Below, one piece after another: positions 8,852-17,048 of a stretch of DNA of 37,511 nt. The notes below the pieces were generated by a model. It did no database searches. It was not told where the DNA came from and saw only the letters and a list, made by a program, of their open reading frames with translations. Position numbers and translations under genes: made by a program. Positions within the stretch are counted from its first letter, which is position 1. Every line of letters starts with the position of its first letter. The DNA comes from Gemmatimonadota bacterium (lineage in GTDB: Bacteria; Gemmatimonadota; Gemmatimonadetes; Longimicrobiales; Gaopeijiaceae): NCBI GenBank assembly GCA_003559555.1, contig PWLA01000252.1, positions 1-37,511 of the forward strand. Reading direction: 5' to 3'.

Positions 8852-8880
8852 TTGCGTTGGACCGAAACATTCGATATATG
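8852..8880 (+). promoter_or_regulatory. Candidate promoter for pal-cpoB
   Basis: TTGCGT (8852-8857) and TATATG (8875-8880) are separated by 17 bases. The -10 lies in one of the few AT-rich patches of the region and is followed at once by a perfect inverted repeat, an arrangement seen at regulated promoters. The -35 match is moderate. Confidence 0.45.
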
Positions 8881-8897
8881 CAGGGGAGTTTCCCCTG
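8881..8897. repeat. Perfect inverted repeat CAGGGGA-GTT-TCCCCTG
   Basis: Seven-base arms with a three-base centre, immediately downstream of the candidate -10 and spanning the predicted transcription start. It could be a repressor operator or a 5' stabilising hairpin of the pal transcript. The sequence cannot decide between these. Confidence 0.55.
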
Positions 8898-9098
8898 GCA
8901 GGTGGAAGGTGCGGCGCACCGCAGATGGTGGCTGCACCAATCCGATGGTGACAGCGCGTCCAGTGACTTGTCCTGATCGTCTCGCAGAGGCGAGGGGAGG
9001 TCGGGGCGCCGCGCCAGGTTCGGAATCCACTGGGTTCCGATGTCGTGAGGGATGACCCGTTTCGTACCGAGACCTACTCTACACCAGGAGCAATTGCG

Positions 9099-9686
9099 AT
9101 GTACCGTCGACTTCTCGTCGTCGCTGTTCTCATGATCGGGGTTGCTGTGGGCGCCTGCCGTCGCGAGGCCCCCGAGCCCCCCGCCCCCCCGCCGGCCGAG
9201 GAGCCGGCCGGTCCCGATATGGATTCCCTGCGGGCCTGGGAGGACTCTGTCCGACAGGCCCGTGAAGCCGAGGAGCGTGCCCGTGCCGAGCGCGAGCAGG
9301 CCATCGCCGACGCCCGGGCCATCCTGGAGGAGCGGGTCCATTTCGACTTCGATGAATCGGCCATCCGATCGGACGCCGAGCGGGTCCTCCTGCAGAAGGT
9401 GGAGGTCCTCCGGGCCAGCCCCGACGTCCAGCTCCGGCTGGAGGGGCACACCGACGAGCGTGGATCGGCGGAGTACAACCAGGCGCTGGGATCCCGCCGC
9501 GCCCAGGCGGTCCTGGACTTCTTCCTCGAGCATGGGATATCGGAAGCGCGCTTCGTGGCCACCTCCTACGGGGAGGAGCGGCCGCTGGTGGCCCAGAGCA
9601 CCGAGAGCGCCTGGGCCCAGAACCGGCGGGTGGAGTTCGTCATCACCGCCGGTGCCAATCAGATCAACCCGCCGGGAGGCGAGTGA
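9099..9686 (+). CDS. pal: Peptidoglycan-associated lipoprotein Pal
   Basis: An outer-membrane lipoprotein that binds peptidoglycan and TolB. ATG 9099 is chosen: CAGGAG lies eight bases upstream and the lipobox VGAC ends at Cys20, correct for signal peptidase II. The upstream extension (to 9045) would bury the signal. The product is 195 residues: lipid anchor, a Pro/Glu-rich and then charged helical linker (about 25-80), and an OmpA-like domain (about 82-190) with VHFDFDESAIRSDAE and the peptidoglycan-binding GHTDERGSAEYNQALG, then SYGEERPL and NRRVEFVI. Size and motifs match Pal. Confidence 0.95.
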   Translation: MYRRLLVVAVLMIGVAVGACRREAPEPPAPPPAEEPAGPDMDSLRAWEDSVRQAREAEERARAEREQAIADARAILEERVHFDFDESAIRSDAERVLLQKVEVLRASPDVQLRLEGHTDERGSAEYNQALGSRRAQAVLDFFLEHGISEARFVATSYGEERPLVAQSTESAWAQNRRVEFVITAGANQINPPGGE

Positions 9687-9744
9687 TCCGGCCTGAGCGG
9701 GAACGCCCTGCTTTTTCGGAACGCTGGCTGAGGCAAAGGAACTT

Positions 9745-10545
9745 ATGAAGAACACCCCTCTCTCGACCGCTGTCGACCGGATCCGAATCCCGGAGTGGGC
9801 ACGGATCGGGGGAGGGGTGCGTCTTCTCCTGTTGGGCCTGCTCCTGGTTCCCCTGGCGGCCTGTGCCACCAAGGGGGACATGCGGAGTCTGCAGGAGGAG
9901 GTCCGGACCCTGGCGGAGCGGCAGGAAGCCCTCATGCGGGAGATCCAGGCCGATCAGAGGGCCCAGGCCGATTCTCTCCAGATGCTGGCGGGGCGGTTCG
10001 GCGAGCACCGAAATCAGCTCTCCCGCACCCTTCGTGACATGGAGGACCAACTCTTTATGGTGAGCGAGCTGGTGGGTGTGTCGCAACAGGAGCTGGCGGC
10101 GCTCCGGGACCAGATGGATCGTCGGCCCGCACCCATGGGCCAGCCGCCAGGCGGGGGGTTGGATGCAGGCGGCGAGGCGCAGGAGATCTACGACGACGCC
10201 ATGACCCAGTACGGAAGGGGTTCCACGGCTTCGGCGCGCATCGGACTGGAGGAGGTGGTGGAGCGCTTTCCCAACCACCAGCTCACGCCCTCGGCCCGTT
10301 ACTTCCTGGCCGACATCATGGTGCAGAACGATGAGATCGAGGACGCCATCGACGCCTTCCTGGAGATCCCGGAGTACCATCCAGAGGCCGACCGGGTGCC
10401 GGCGGCGCTCTACCGGGTGGGACTCCTCTACCGGGAGCTCGGGGACAATGCCGAGGCCCGCTTCTACCTGGAGCGGGTCGTCAACACCTGGCCGGACTCG
10501 GCAGCCGCAGGCATGGCCCAGCGGGTCCTGGACGAGATCACCTGA
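9745..10545 (+). CDS. cpoB: CpoB/YbgF, Tol-Pal system coordinator
   Basis: Links Tol-Pal constriction with peptidoglycan synthesis. A 266-residue product with a long N-region before a hydrophobic core and a lipobox-like LAAC at residues 37-40, so it may be a lipoprotein rather than a soluble periplasmic protein. A coiled coil follows (about 45-115, heptad-rich EEVRTLAERQEALMREIQ), the trimerisation part of the family. Three TPR-type repeats (about 145-266: YDDAMTQYGRGSTASARIGL, then ARYFLADIMVQND, then AALYRVGLLYRELGDNAEA) complete it. It follows pal by 58 bases, as in most Tol-Pal operons. Confidence 0.92.
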   Translation: MKNTPLSTAVDRIRIPEWARIGGGVRLLLLGLLLVPLAACATKGDMRSLQEEVRTLAERQEALMREIQADQRAQADSLQMLAGRFGEHRNQLSRTLRDMEDQLFMVSELVGVSQQELAALRDQMDRRPAPMGQPPGGGLDAGGEAQEIYDDAMTQYGRGSTASARIGLEEVVERFPNHQLTPSARYFLADIMVQNDEIEDAIDAFLEIPEYHPEADRVPAALYRVGLLYRELGDNAEARFYLERVVNTWPDSAAAGMAQRVLDEIT

Positions 10546-10585
10546 TCCCGTCCGTGTCGTGGCCGCTCGCCCGGTGGACATCCCC

Positions 10586-10614
10586 TTTTCGGCCCCCGCC
10601 GCCTCCCCTATAGC
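10586..10614 (+). promoter_or_regulatory. Weak candidate promoter for nrdR
   Basis: TTTTCG (10586-10591) and TATAGC (10609-10614) are spaced by 17 bases in the gap before nrdR, which would give a very short leader. The -10 box is the only AT-rich hexamer in this GC-rich stretch. The -35 match is poor, so confidence is low. Confidence 0.28.
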
Positions 10615-10637
10615 GCTCCCCGTTTTCCGGTCGGTCC

Positions 10638-11138
10638 ATGCGCTGTCCCGAGTGTGATTCCACGGAGAATCGGGTGGTCGACACCCGAACCAGCCGAGGC
10701 GGGCGAGCCGTGCGGCGACGTCGGGAGTGTTCGGCCTGCTCCGGGCGCTTCACCACCTACGAGTACGTGGAGGCCCGGCCCATCCAGGTGCTCAAGAGCA
10801 GCGGCGCGGCCGAGGACTTCGACCGGGCGAAGCTGGTCCGGGCCGTCAGTCTGGCCTGTGCCAAGCGGCCGGTCTCCCAGACCGAGGTGGAGCGCATCGC
10901 CGACGAGATCGAGGACGAGCTGTCGCAGCAGGCCGGCGTGGAGGTCCCGAGCCAGGAGATCGGCGAAGCGGTGATGCAGCGCCTCAAGCCCCTGGACCGG
11001 GTGGCGTACGTCCGCTTCGCCTCGGTATACCGGAACTTCCAGGACGCCGACGAATTCCAGGAGTTCGTGGACGAGATGAACGAACGGGGGCGCCGGGAGC
11101 TGGAGAAGAAGCACCAGGCCGAGCTTCCCCTTCCATGA
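10638..11138 (+). CDS. nrdR: Transcriptional repressor NrdR
   Basis: A nucleotide-sensing repressor of ribonucleotide reductase genes. The 166-residue product starts MRCPEC and holds a four-cysteine zinc ribbon (Cys3, Cys6, Cys31, Cys34) with the basic VRRRRECSACSGRFTTYEY linker. An ATP-cone follows (about 48-140), with VLKSSGAAEDFDRAKLVRAV and RVAYVRFASVYRNF, which bind ATP or dATP. Length and all key residues match the family. No ribonucleotide reductase gene and no clear NrdR box pair was found in the window, so its targets are elsewhere. Confidence 0.96.
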   Translation: MRCPECDSTENRVVDTRTSRGGRAVRRRRECSACSGRFTTYEYVEARPIQVLKSSGAAEDFDRAKLVRAVSLACAKRPVSQTEVERIADEIEDELSQQAGVEVPSQEIGEAVMQRLKPLDRVAYVRFASVYRNFQDADEFQEFVDEMNERGRRELEKKHQAELPLP

Positions 11139-11281
11139 CCTCCCGGCCCTGATCTCCTGGCCCTGACCTCTCCGGGCTGTCCACGAAATCCTGATCGTCC
11201 CCGCCACCGAGCTCCCTCTCCCAAGCCCAGCAACCCGCGAATCAGATGCCGCCCTCCCCATCCAGGCACCCAAGGGGTGAG

Positions 11282-12049
11282 ATGCCCTTCCTGGACCACC
11301 TGGAGGAACTCCGGTGGCGGGTCCTCTGGGCGCTGCTGGCGCTGGCGGTGGCCACCGTCATCGGCTTCCTCCTGGTCCATTACGTAGGGGTCATGGAGAT
11401 CCTGATCCGGCCCGTGCGGCCGTATCTTGCAGGTGAAGAGCTGGTCTACTTCAACCCCGCCACCCCCTTCTTCGTGACCCTGAAGCTCGGGTTGGTGGTA
11501 GGGATCATTCTGGCCTTTCCGGTTGTAGTCTACCAAGTCTGGGCGTTCTTCTCCCCGGCGTTGGAAACCGAAGAGAAGAAGGTGGTCATCCCGAGCCTCT
11601 ACTTCGGGTTGCTCCTCTTCTGTGCCGGGGTGGCCATGGCCTACTTCTGGGTCCTGCCGCTGGCTCTTCGCTTTCTGGCGGGTTTCCAGGAAGCGTTCCT
11701 GGCGCCGAACATCGAGGTGGGAGAGTACCTGGGCTTCGTGGTCAGGCTGCTGCTGGCCTTCGGACTCGTGTTCGAACTGCCGGTGGTGGTCATGATCCTG
11801 TCTGCCATGGGGCTCGTGACCCCACAGTTTCTCAAGGAAAAGCGGCGCCATGCCATCGTTGGCATCACGGTCCTGGCCAGCGCCATCACTCCCGGCGACA
11901 TCGCCTCCACCTTTCTCATGATCGGTCCCATGATCATCCTCTACGAAGGAAGCATCGTGCTTTCCCGGCTCATCCAGAAGCGTCGGGAAGAGGACGAACC
12001 GCTGCGTCCTTCGACGGAGCCCCCCCCGGGTACGGTGGAGACCGGGTGA
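11282..12049 (+). CDS. tatC: Sec-independent translocase subunit TatC
   Basis: The receptor subunit that binds twin-arginine signal peptides at the inner membrane. ATG 11282 is preferred since GGGGTGAG lies just upstream and the product then begins with the classical MPFLDHLEELRWRVLW; ATG 11246 would add 12 low-complexity residues. Six membrane helices are visible over 255 residues. The conserved FNPATPFFVTLKLG periplasmic loop, the FPVVVYQVWAFFSPAL segment and the late ITPGDIASTFLM match TatC. The last base(s) overlap the LptD-like gene. tatA is about 9 kb downstream, and no tatB is seen. Confidence 0.95.
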   Translation: MPFLDHLEELRWRVLWALLALAVATVIGFLLVHYVGVMEILIRPVRPYLAGEELVYFNPATPFFVTLKLGLVVGIILAFPVVVYQVWAFFSPALETEEKKVVIPSLYFGLLLFCAGVAMAYFWVLPLALRFLAGFQEAFLAPNIEVGEYLGFVVRLLLAFGLVFELPVVVMILSAMGLVTPQFLKEKRRHAIVGITVLASAITPGDIASTFLMIGPMIILYEGSIVLSRLIQKRREEDEPLRPSTEPPPGTVETG

Positions 12050-15000
12050 TGGGACGCAGTGCGTGGCGATCGGGTCCGATGATGGTGAGTCCGGCGGCTG
12101 TCCTGGTGCTGGGTTTGCTCCTCGTCCCGACTTCGGCCGAGCTGAAGGCGTCTCCCACCGGGACCGAGGGCGGAATCTGGCCAGGGGCGGTGGAACCGGG
12201 CCCCCGGGTGGCGGATCGGGATGTGCGAACCGGTCCGGTGAGTGCTGCCGACACGGTGACGGCGGCGGACTCGGCTCGTCTCCGGGTCCTGGAGCGGCTT
12301 CGGGAGCGCAATCGCCCCACCCCCGATGCAGCCACCCTGGACTCCCTCATGCAGGCCGACACGGTGGATCAGGCCGTCCCGCCCCGAACGGTGGTCCAGA
12401 CCCGAGGCGAGGAGCGGGCTCGCCCGGCGACCCAACTCCCTGAGGGCGCCGATTCCATCATGCGGGCCCTGGCCCAGCTCCCGGGCTATTCGGTGGCGGC
12501 CTATCAGGGAAGGGAGGCCGAGTTCGAGGCCCGGGACCGGCGCCTGATCCTCTTCGGCACACCCGAGGACCAGGCCTGGTTTTCCGGCCAGGGAAATCGG
12601 GTGGCGGCCGATTCGTCCATCACCTACGATGACGCCACCGGACGGGTTCGGACCACCGGACTCACCCTCTTCACCCCCCAGGAGGGGGATCCGGTGGAGA
12701 GCCGGACGCTCATCTACGATGTGCGAGCCAGCCGGGGGACGGCTGCCGGCGCCCGAACCACGTATTCGGAGGGCGCTACCTGGTTCGTGGAGGGAGACCT
12801 GGATTCGGTGGAGCAGGGCCGTCTCTTCGGCAGCTCCACCCGGTTCACCTCGTGTGATCACGACCCGCCCCACTCGTACTTCGAGGCCAGCGACCTGAAA
12901 GTGGTGGCCAACCAGGTCCTGGTGGCCCGGGGTGTGCGGATGTATGTGGAGGACGTGCCGGTGATGTGGCTGCCCTTCATGGCCCAGAACCTGGGATCCG
13001 GACGGGCCTCGGGCATCCTGACCCCTGCGTTCTCCATGAACGACGTGGTACGGACCTCGTCGGGCTACAACCGGAGGATCTCCAACATCGGGTACTACTG
13101 GGCCATGAGCGACTACTCGGACATGACCATGGCCGTGGACTGGTTCTCCAACAACTACATGGCGCTGACGGGGGCGCTGCGCTATCGTTGGCGGGCCCAG
13201 TTCCTCACCGGCAACGTGGATCTGCGTCGGTACTGGCGGGAGACGGGTCAACGGGAGTTCGGGGTGAACACCCGGCACAACTGGGAGATCTCCGAACGGA
13301 CCCGGGCCAACGCCTCGGCCCGGTTCATGACCAGCTCCGACTTCGTGAGGGAGCAGTCCTTCGACCCCCGGGAGCTGACCCAGACCATCAACTCGGAGGC
13401 GGGCTTCAGCCACCGCTTCGACTGGGGCAACCTGAGCGTCTCGGCGAACCGTCGGCAGCACCTCACCGACGACCGGGTGGACATGAACCTCCCGAACGTC
13501 AGCCTGAACATCAATACGATGACGCTCTTTGCCGCGCCCCCCCAGGCGGCGAGCTGGTACAACAACCTGAATCTGGGGGGGCGTGCCCGGTTCAACCGGG
13601 ACGTCTTCCAGCGTGCGGCGCAGCCCGACACCGCCTTTCAGATCTCCCGGGCCGACGAGCTCCGGACCCGGGCCGAGGCGAGCGCGTCGGCGAGCCTCGG
13701 CGACCTGAGCCTCGGCACGAGCGTCCAGTACAACGAGACGGTCTTTCAGGACGTGCCGGGTGGGCTCTTTGGCGATCCCGGCTTCGAGGTGGTGAACCGG
13801 ATGGGGGGCTTCACCACCGGCGACGGTCTGCCTCCGGCCCTGGATCCCTTCCTCCAGACCGACCTGCTGCAGGATCCGCTGGCGCTCCAGGACTTCGGGC
13901 AGGCCAACATCAACTGGTCCGCCAACCTGGGCTACCGGGTGAACCTCATCGGGCAGACCACCTTCACCCCGGGGGTGTCCATCTCGGGAGAGATGCTGCG
14001 CGCCGATACCTTTTCGGTTGCCAATGAGTTCGTGGCGGGCCCCCGTCGGGTCTCGGCCACGGCCCGCCTCCAGACGGAGCTCTACGGGTTCTATCCGGGC
14101 TTTCGGGACTTCACCGCGATCCGGCACAAGCTCACCCCGTCGGTGAACGTGCAGTACTCTCCCCAGGTCCGGCCCACCGATCTGCAGCGGCAGGTGTTCG
14201 GGGCCCGGACGGCTCGACCGCGGAAGATTGTCACACTGGGCATGAACCAGACCTGGGAGGCCCGCCTCGACGACGATGCCGAGGAGCGGCCCGGGGAACG
14301 GGACGAGGACCCGACCGCGGCCGAAGGGGTGGCGGACCCCGATCCCGGTGTGGATCCGGGGGACCCGGGGGACCCCGATGTGGATCCCGCTGAGCTTCCC
14401 CTGCCCGATCCGGACGAGGAGACGGATCCGGACGACGACCCCGACCCGGAGGAGGACGAGGCGCTGGACGAGGAGGACGAGGACGTGACCGAGGACGGAC
14501 TGCGGCGGGCGCCCCAGTCCCGGACGGTGACCCTCCTGGGCCTGAGCACCAACGCGGTGACCTACGACCTGGTGGAGGCGGACTCCACCGGCCGCTTCCT
14601 GGACGGCTTCCAGACCACGCGTCTGTCCAACACGGTGCGCTCCGACTACCTCCGGGGGCTCAGCTTCTCCTTCGAGCACGACCTGTTCGCAGGAGGAGGA
14701 TTCGGCGAGGATGCGGTCCCGCGGAGCTTTGCGCCGCACCTGAGCCGGGTGAACCTGAGCTTTCAGATCGACCACCAGTCCCGGGTCGTCCAGTGGGTGA
14801 CGGGTTTCGTCGGCATCGACACCGATCCGGAGGAGGCGGCCGAGGCCGATCCGGTGGAGCCCAGCGATTTGCATGACGAAGGGACCCCTGCCGGTCAGCC
14901 CGACGGGTTCGACCCGAGCCGGATCACTCCAGGCGACGAAGGAGAACGGCAACAGGTCGGCCCCCGGCGCGACGGGTGGAATGCCCGGGTCTCGTACTCC

Positions 15001-15330
15001 CTCCAGCGGCCCCGGGACGAGAATGGCGGCGCCGCCTCAGGAATGCGACGGGCCATGCTCCAGTGGGGACTCTCCTTTGCCCCCAGCGCAAACTGGGACG
15101 CCAGCTGGCAGACCTCCTACGACCTGGTGGACGGTCGATTCAACGACCACGCGGTGGAGCTACGGCGCGATCTTCACGAGTGGGAGGCCATCATGGGGTT
15201 CCGCCAGACGGTGACCGGCAACTGGTCCTTCACCTTCGAGGTGGCCCTCCGGGCGAATCGTGACCTGAGCCTGGATTACAGCCAACGGGACTCGGAGGGA
15301 GGACGTAGGCCCGGCGGCGTCCCCCGCTGA
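12046..15330 (+). CDS. lptD: LptD-like outer-membrane LPS-assembly protein
   Basis: A predicted outer-membrane barrel that inserts lipopolysaccharide or a related glycolipid. The start is GTG 12046 in a GTGA overlap with tatC, or ATG 12049. The 1094-residue product has a signal peptide, a 100-residue variable stretch, an OstA-like jellyroll (about 160-330: RLILFGTPEDQAWFSG, TSCDHDPPHSYFEASDLKVV, ARGVRMYVEDVPVMWLPF) and then a long barrel region with alternating aromatic strands. Unusual is a roughly 65-residue insertion (about 743-815) made almost only of Asp, Glu, Pro and Gly. It resembles the divergent LptD form of non-proteobacterial diderms. lptE and the lptBFG genes are not in the window. 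Confidence 0.85.
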   Translation: MMGRSAWRSGPMMVSPAAVLVLGLLLVPTSAELKASPTGTEGGIWPGAVEPGPRVADRDVRTGPVSAADTVTAADSARLRVLERLRERNRPTPDAATLDSLMQADTVDQAVPPRTVVQTRGEERARPATQLPEGADSIMRALAQLPGYSVAAYQGREAEFEARDRRLILFGTPEDQAWFSGQGNRVAADSSITYDDATGRVRTTGLTLFTPQEGDPVESRTLIYDVRASRGTAAGARTTYSEGATWFVEGDLDSVEQGRLFGSSTRFTSCDHDPPHSYFEASDLKVVANQVLVARGVRMYVEDVPVMWLPFMAQNLGSGRASGILTPAFSMNDVVRTSSGYNRRISNIGYYWAMSDYSDMTMAVDWFSNNYMALTGALRYRWRAQFLTGNVDLRRYWRETGQREFGVNTRHNWEISERTRANASARFMTSSDFVREQSFDPRELTQTINSEAGFSHRFDWGNLSVSANRRQHLTDDRVDMNLPNVSLNINTMTLFAAPPQAASWYNNLNLGGRARFNRDVFQRAAQPDTAFQISRADELRTRAEASASASLGDLSLGTSVQYNETVFQDVPGGLFGDPGFEVVNRMGGFTTGDGLPPALDPFLQTDLLQDPLALQDFGQANINWSANLGYRVNLIGQTTFTPGVSISGEMLRADTFSVANEFVAGPRRVSATARLQTELYGFYPGFRDFTAIRHKLTPSVNVQYSPQVRPTDLQRQVFGARTARPRKIVTLGMNQTWEARLDDDAEERPGERDEDPTAAEGVADPDPGVDPGDPGDPDVDPAELPLPDPDEETDPDDDPDPEEDEALDEEDEDVTEDGLRRAPQSRTVTLLGLSTNAVTYDLVEADSTGRFLDGFQTTRLSNTVRSDYLRGLSFSFEHDLFAGGGFGEDAVPRSFAPHLSRVNLSFQIDHQSRVVQWVTGFVGIDTDPEEAAEADPVEPSDLHDEGTPAGQPDGFDPSRITPGDEGERQQVGPRRDGWNARVSYSLQRPRDENGGAASGMRRAMLQWGLSFAPSANWDASWQTSYDLVDGRFNDHAVELRRDLHEWEAIMGFRQTVTGNWSFTFEVALRANRDLSLDYSQRDSEGGRRPGGVPR

Positions 15331-15488
15331 GCCTTGCGTCGATCCGACCTCACAATCCGTCCTCATTCGAGGACACCCGGAGGGGCTCGACCCAGGTTTG
15401 GCGGTGCTTCCTGGGGGCACGACTCCTGCATCCCGTCATGCGTGGGTCGACCGTTGCCGTCCTTCCCATGGACCAGGAGAGCCAGCTC

Positions 15489-16712
15489 ATGAGAACCACA
15501 CGTGCAGGAGCGAAGGACCGGAAGCGACGCCGCGCCCCTCGAGCCCCGACCGGATGGAGACGCCTCCCCGGGGCGATTGTCCTGGTGTTGCTGGCGGCGG
15601 CGGTCCCGGGGTGCGACACCCTGGACGTGGTGGCTCCAGGCAACGGCGGATCGCCGGCGGCCCCCAGGGCCCTGGACGCGTACTACTACGACCATGCGGT
15701 GACGCTGTCCTGGGAACTCCCGGCCCGGTGGGACGGGGAGTCGTTTCGGGTATACGGCAAGCGGACCACGGATGCCGACTTCTTTCTGATCGCCGACGTC
15801 ACGAGCTGCTCCCAGGGACGCTGCACGTACAGGGACCTGAACATCGTGGCCCAGACCACCTACGAGTACTACGTGGCCAGCTACGATCCCGATACGGGGA
15901 CGGAGACGGCCAGCGAGTACGCCGTGGAGGTCCACGTACCCCAGCCGGTTCCCCCCCCGGTCCCCGGCGACGTGGACGCCGTCCCGCTGGACGATGCCAT
16001 CTACCTCACCTGGAACGACGCGGCCCGGGATGCCGACGACTTCGCCTTCTACCGGATCTACCTGGAGGACGGGGACGGAACGGTGATCCTCCTGGGGGAG
16101 ACCGACTCGGAGGGCTTTCTGGATCTTCTGGTCCAGAACGGAAATACCTACGGCTACTTCGTCACCTCGGTGGATGACCGAGGTCACGAGAGCCAGGGGA
16201 GCTCACTGGCCGAGGGGACCCCGCGGCCCGACTACCACGGCGAGCTCGTCTTCGCCTTCGAGGACGTCCCGGATGCCTCCGGGTTCGCCTTCCAGGAGGA
16301 CGAGAGTATCGACCCCATCGTGCCCGGCACCTCAAATGAGCGCCACTTCCGGATCGAGGTGGACGACGAGGGCTGGTGGCTGGTCCCCGGACCGGGGGTC
16401 GAGGTGCACCGGGACGCCTACTTCACCACCCAGCTCCGGTGCGGCCCCGCCGCCGATGCGGGGTGCCTGGATCTCCGGGTGGCGCCCGAGGGAGACTACT
16501 CCTCGGCGGACATCGCCCTCTTTCCCGAGTACAGCTACGTTCTTCGGGTACCGGCCTCGGGCGGGGGGTGGCGCTACGGGGTCATCCGGGTGAGCCACGT
16601 GGGGTGGGCCCAGGACGGGGCCATCGTGATCTTCGACTGGGCCTACCAACTCCAGGTGGGGAACCCGGCACTGGCTCCTCGCGATCAGCGCCCGGAGCTG
16701 CGGCTCCCGTAG
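15489..16712 (+). CDS. Fibronectin type III domain lipoprotein
   Basis: ATG 15489 is preferred: AGGAG lies nine bases upstream, and a basic N-region leads into a hydrophobic core ending in the lipobox VPGC at Cys42. The 407-residue product is a predicted surface or periplasmic lipoprotein. Two fibronectin-III-like domains follow (about 57-148 and 155-245), each with the AVTLSWELP / AIYLTWNDA first strand and the YEYYVASYD / YGYFVTSVD late strand. The last 160 residues form an unassigned beta-rich domain with two cysteines (LRCGPAADAGCLDL) that could form a disulfide. No enzymatic motif is seen; a binding or scaffold role is inferred. Confidence 0.8.
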   Translation: MRTTRAGAKDRKRRRAPRAPTGWRRLPGAIVLVLLAAAVPGCDTLDVVAPGNGGSPAAPRALDAYYYDHAVTLSWELPARWDGESFRVYGKRTTDADFFLIADVTSCSQGRCTYRDLNIVAQTTYEYYVASYDPDTGTETASEYAVEVHVPQPVPPPVPGDVDAVPLDDAIYLTWNDAARDADDFAFYRIYLEDGDGTVILLGETDSEGFLDLLVQNGNTYGYFVTSVDDRGHESQGSSLAEGTPRPDYHGELVFAFEDVPDASGFAFQEDESIDPIVPGTSNERHFRIEVDDEGWWLVPGPGVEVHRDAYFTTQLRCGPAADAGCLDLRVAPEGDYSSADIALFPEYSYVLRVPASGGGWRYGVIRVSHVGWAQDGAIVIFDWAYQLQVGNPALAPRDQRPELRLP

Positions 16713-17048
16713 GAGCCGGTGGAGGGGGACCGGTGAGGAGAGCCTCCGCCCCCCTTCGAGCGCGGTGGAGGGGCCGTCGGGAGGAGGGCCGGAGCCGCTG
16801 GCGGTGCACCCGATCGCGCGCTACGGGTCGCCGGTTGTGTCTCCGCCCCGCCGGTGGCTATCTTCGGCTCCATGATGGGTCTCGCCGGCGCAGCTCCACG
16901 TGTGCCCGGCGTACGGTCCCACAACGCCGCCAGTGAACCGACCCCGGCCCGAATTCTGTCCGGCACCCGGGGCGGGTCGGCCGTTCACATCCGGGAAAAC
17001 CTCCACTCAAGAGCGCCCCATCGGTTCCAGCGCCCCCGACAAAACAGC
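16713..17048. other. Intergenic region before the first TPR gene
   Basis: 336 bases without a supported gene. The TPR frame is open backwards to 16854 but encodes no TPR-like sequence there. A promoter candidate at 16835-16864 would give a leader of about 178 bases. No terminator hairpin with a U-tract was found for the upstream lipoprotein gene. Confidence 0.55.
16835..16864 (+). promoter_or_regulatory. Candidate promoter for the TPR gene
   Basis: TTGTGT (16835-16840) and TATCTT (16859-16864) are spaced by 18 bases. The -10 box is identical to those at 190 and 23375, with a similar GC-rich surround. The -35 is only half matched. Confidence 0.42.

Larger units (their letters stand above)
8575..9098. 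other. Long structured intergenic region between tolB and pal
   Basis: 524 bases with no credible gene in either strand, the longest gap in an otherwise tightly packed Tol-Pal cluster. It holds an AT-rich patch followed by TTGACC (8651-8668, no good -10), a sigma70-like promoter (8852-8880), a perfect 7-bp inverted repeat directly after it (8881-8897) and a 5-bp inverted repeat GGTGC/GCACC (8908-8920). The predicted leader of pal would be about 210 bases. A small RNA or a regulated leader is possible, but neither is shown by sequence alone. Confidence 0.5.

Noticed and set aside
8866-8882. AT-rich GATATAT patch as an NrdR box
   Set aside because: It does not match the dyad of the NrdR consensus, and pal is not a ribonucleotide reductase gene.
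9745-9864. A later start for cpoB directly before the hydrophobic core
   Set aside because: No ATG/GTG with a ribosome-binding site was found close before the core that improves the signal; ATG 9745 with AAAGGAAC upstream is adequate.
11941-14952. 1003-codon open frame on the minus strand
   Set aside because: It lies wholly antisense to the LptD-like gene; its translation is Arg/Gly/His/Pro-rich with no domain, as expected of the third-position GC bias opposite a real gene.
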